NCBI GenBank assembly: GCA_947457885.1
Contig: CANGXU010000017.1
Span: 1 to 35,047 of the forward strand
Source of the DNA: Betaproteobacteria bacterium
GTDB taxonomy: Bacteria; Pseudomonadota; Gammaproteobacteria; Burkholderiales; CAIKXV01
Direction of reading: 5' to 3'
DNA length: 35,047 nucleotides
Part shown: positions 32,257 through 35,047 of the stretch, in pieces
Numbering within the stretch: position 1 is the stretch's first letter
Layout: every line of letters begins with the position of its first letter
Made by a program: the position numbers and the translations under genes
The notes under the pieces: generated by a model
What the model was told of the DNA's origin: nothing
The model's database searches: none
The model's input: only the letters and a program-made list of their open reading frames with translations

Positions 32257-32345
32257 CCCGGCCGCGAAGTACGGCCCGCCCCACCGATTTTCCCGACACG
32301 ACCCCATGGCGCGGGTACATGCCCGCCGGAACCTGAAGAACGACG

Positions 32346-34108
<1,763 letters not shown>

Positions 34109-34109
<1 letters not shown>

Positions 34110-34552
34110 TGCGGGCGCAGGACCGTTGCATCCGGCCGTCGCCGTGGGCGGCCCTGCGATGCGCATCTGCCGCGCTGCTGCCGGCGCTGCTGGTGCTGGC
34201 CACCTTCGCGGCGCTGCTGCTGCCGGTACACGAGGCATCCGCGCGCGGCGAGTCGCCGCCTGCCGCGAAGGGGCAGTTCGCGGAAGTGGCCGTCGCGGAG
34301 CTGCCGCCCGAGGCGCGGCGGACGCTCGCCCTGATCCGGACGGGCGGGCCGTTTCCGTACGACCGTGACGGCATCGTCTTCAACAATCGCGAGAAGCTGC
34401 TGCCGGCGCGCGAGCGAGGGTGGTATCACGAGTACACCGTGGTCACGCCCGGCGCGCGCAACCGCGGGGCGCGTCGCATCGTGGCTGCGCGATCCGGCGA
34501 GTTCTACTACACCGATGACCACTATGCGAGCTTCAGGCGCATCCGTGAATGA
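34109..34552 (+). CDS. Secreted guanyl-specific ribonuclease (barnase/RNase Sa/T1 family)
   Basis: Protein of 147 residues. Residues 17-40 are a signal-type hydrophobic segment, with a likely cleavage after ASA at residue 45; the mature part is about 100 residues. It aligns closely with Streptomyces RNase Sa: LPPEARRTLALI, GGPFPYDRDGIVFNNREKLLP, GWYHEYTVVTPGARNRGARRIV and FYYTDDHYASF. The catalytic set E108, R119, R123 and H138 is complete (RNase Sa E54, R65, R69 and H85). The enzyme should cleave single-stranded RNA after guanosine outside the cytoplasm. Its ATG shares one base with the aspS stop; a barstar-like inhibitor gene begins 27 bases on, which would protect the cell from enzyme that fails to be exported. 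Confidence 0.92.
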
Positions 34553-34579
34553 GCCCGTGACCGACAAGCGAGCCAATGC

Positions 34580-35047
34580 ATGGACATGACCCTGCTGCGC
34601 GATCCCGCCGCCGCCGGCCTTTACGCCTGCGACCACGACATCGATGCATGGACCTCGGCCGCCGCCGCCGCCGGGCTCATGGTGGTGCGGGTGGATCTCG
34701 AACACCGTGGCACCAAGGGCGCGATCCTCGATGCTTTCGCCGATGCCTGCGGCCTGCCGGAGTACTTCGGCGGCAACTGGGATGCGCTGGACGAATGCCT
34801 GCGCGACGATTCCTGGCACGAGCCACCGGATGCAGCACGGCACGGACTGCTCTGGCGCATCGACGGTGCAGCACTGGCGGCGCGCGAGGTGCCGGAGGCG
34901 TTCGAGACGCTGGTCGAGATCCTGGACGATGCGGTCGAGGCCTGGCGCGAGCGCGGCATCGCCTGCTGGATCCTGGTTGCGAGCGACGAGCCGGCCGAGT
35001 TCGGCCTGGATGCGCTGCCGGTGGCCGGCGCGCCGGAAGCCGGCTGA
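34580..35047 (+). CDS. Barstar-family ribonuclease inhibitor
   Basis: Cytoplasmic protein of 155 residues. The barstar core GLPEYFGGNWDALDECLRD (58-76) is present; the aspartate D68 matches barstar D35, while the second contact (barstar D39) is glutamate E72 here. VEILDDAVEAWRERGIACWILV matches the later helix-strand part. It has no signal, so it is expected to bind and inactivate the ribonuclease encoded immediately upstream while still inside the cell. The stop codon ends at the last base of the window, so the gene is complete. About 60 extra residues compared with barstar lie at both ends. It belongs to the FmdB-DUF502-aspS-RNase run. Confidence 0.93.
   Translation: MDMTLLRDPAAAGLYACDHDIDAWTSAAAAAGLMVVRVDLEHRGTKGAILDAFADACGLPEYFGGNWDALDECLRDDSWHEPPDAARHGLLWRIDGAALAAREVPEAFETLVEILDDAVEAWRERGIACWILVASDEPAEFGLDALPVAGAPEAG

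Overview
The window is high-GC bacterial chromosome, almost certainly betaproteobacterial and most likely Burkholderiales. The lines of evidence are two Bug/TctC-type solute-binding proteins, a MetZ-type sulfhydrylase, LpxH, YbiB, an fmdB-DUF502-aspS cluster, and an AspRS with the non-discriminating signature. I see no tRNA, rRNA, CRISPR array, transposase or phage gene. It reads as ordinary chromosome carrying a strong accessory load of catabolic genes.

Layout. 1-1866: 3' part of an M19 dipeptidase, convergent with a Bug-family binding protein. 1984-3159: metZ. 3181-7772 (minus): an envelope/folding operon in transcription order TPR protein, L,D-transpeptidase, periplasmic cyclophilin, cytoplasmic cyclophilin, lpxH, with a good sigma70-type promoter at 7832-7860. 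7962-9341: cysS, divergent from that operon. 9452-16061 (plus): a tightly packed run of an XdhC-like protein, a PAS-GGDEF-EAL protein, a nitronate monooxygenase-like protein, an enoyl-CoA hydratase/isomerase and an amidase. 16076-18892 (minus): trxC, ybiB and an unrecognised 360-residue protein. 19018-22292 (minus): an ADP-forming acyl-CoA synthetase and an acyl-CoA dehydrogenase separated by 5 bases. 22478-25273 (plus): a Bug-family binding protein and a CocE/NonD-type hydrolase. 25289-25375: a REP/MITE-like palindrome with a trailing direct repeat. 25408-26688 (minus): a second amidase. 26878-28352 (plus): a DUF808 membrane protein and a DUF427 protein. 28389-30517 (minus): a phosphotransacetylase-like protein and acetate kinase. 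30687-31028 (minus): a small holin-IV-like membrane protein. 31188-35047 (plus): FmdB zinc ribbon, DUF502 membrane protein, aspS, a secreted barnase/RNase Sa-type ribonuclease and a barstar-like inhibitor.

How the genes fit together. Much of the accessory content suits uptake and breakdown of small organic acids, amides and esters: two Bug proteins, two amidases, a CocE hydrolase, an acyl-CoA dehydrogenase, an enoyl-CoA hydratase and a nitronate monooxygenase. Acyl-CoA could then be turned to ATP by either an ADP-forming synthetase or a Pta/AckA pair. The right end couples a protein-synthesis enzyme (AspRS) to an extracellular RNase and its cytoplasmic inhibitor.

No gap without a gene exceeds 300 bases. 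The largest, 17553-17809, holds only a doubtful 41-codon reading frame. I found no clear candidate for an entirely new system. The points most worth a second look are the palindrome at 25289-25375, the aspS-RNase-barstar arrangement, the GGDEF-EAL gene embedded in a catabolic operon, and the unrecognised 360-residue protein.
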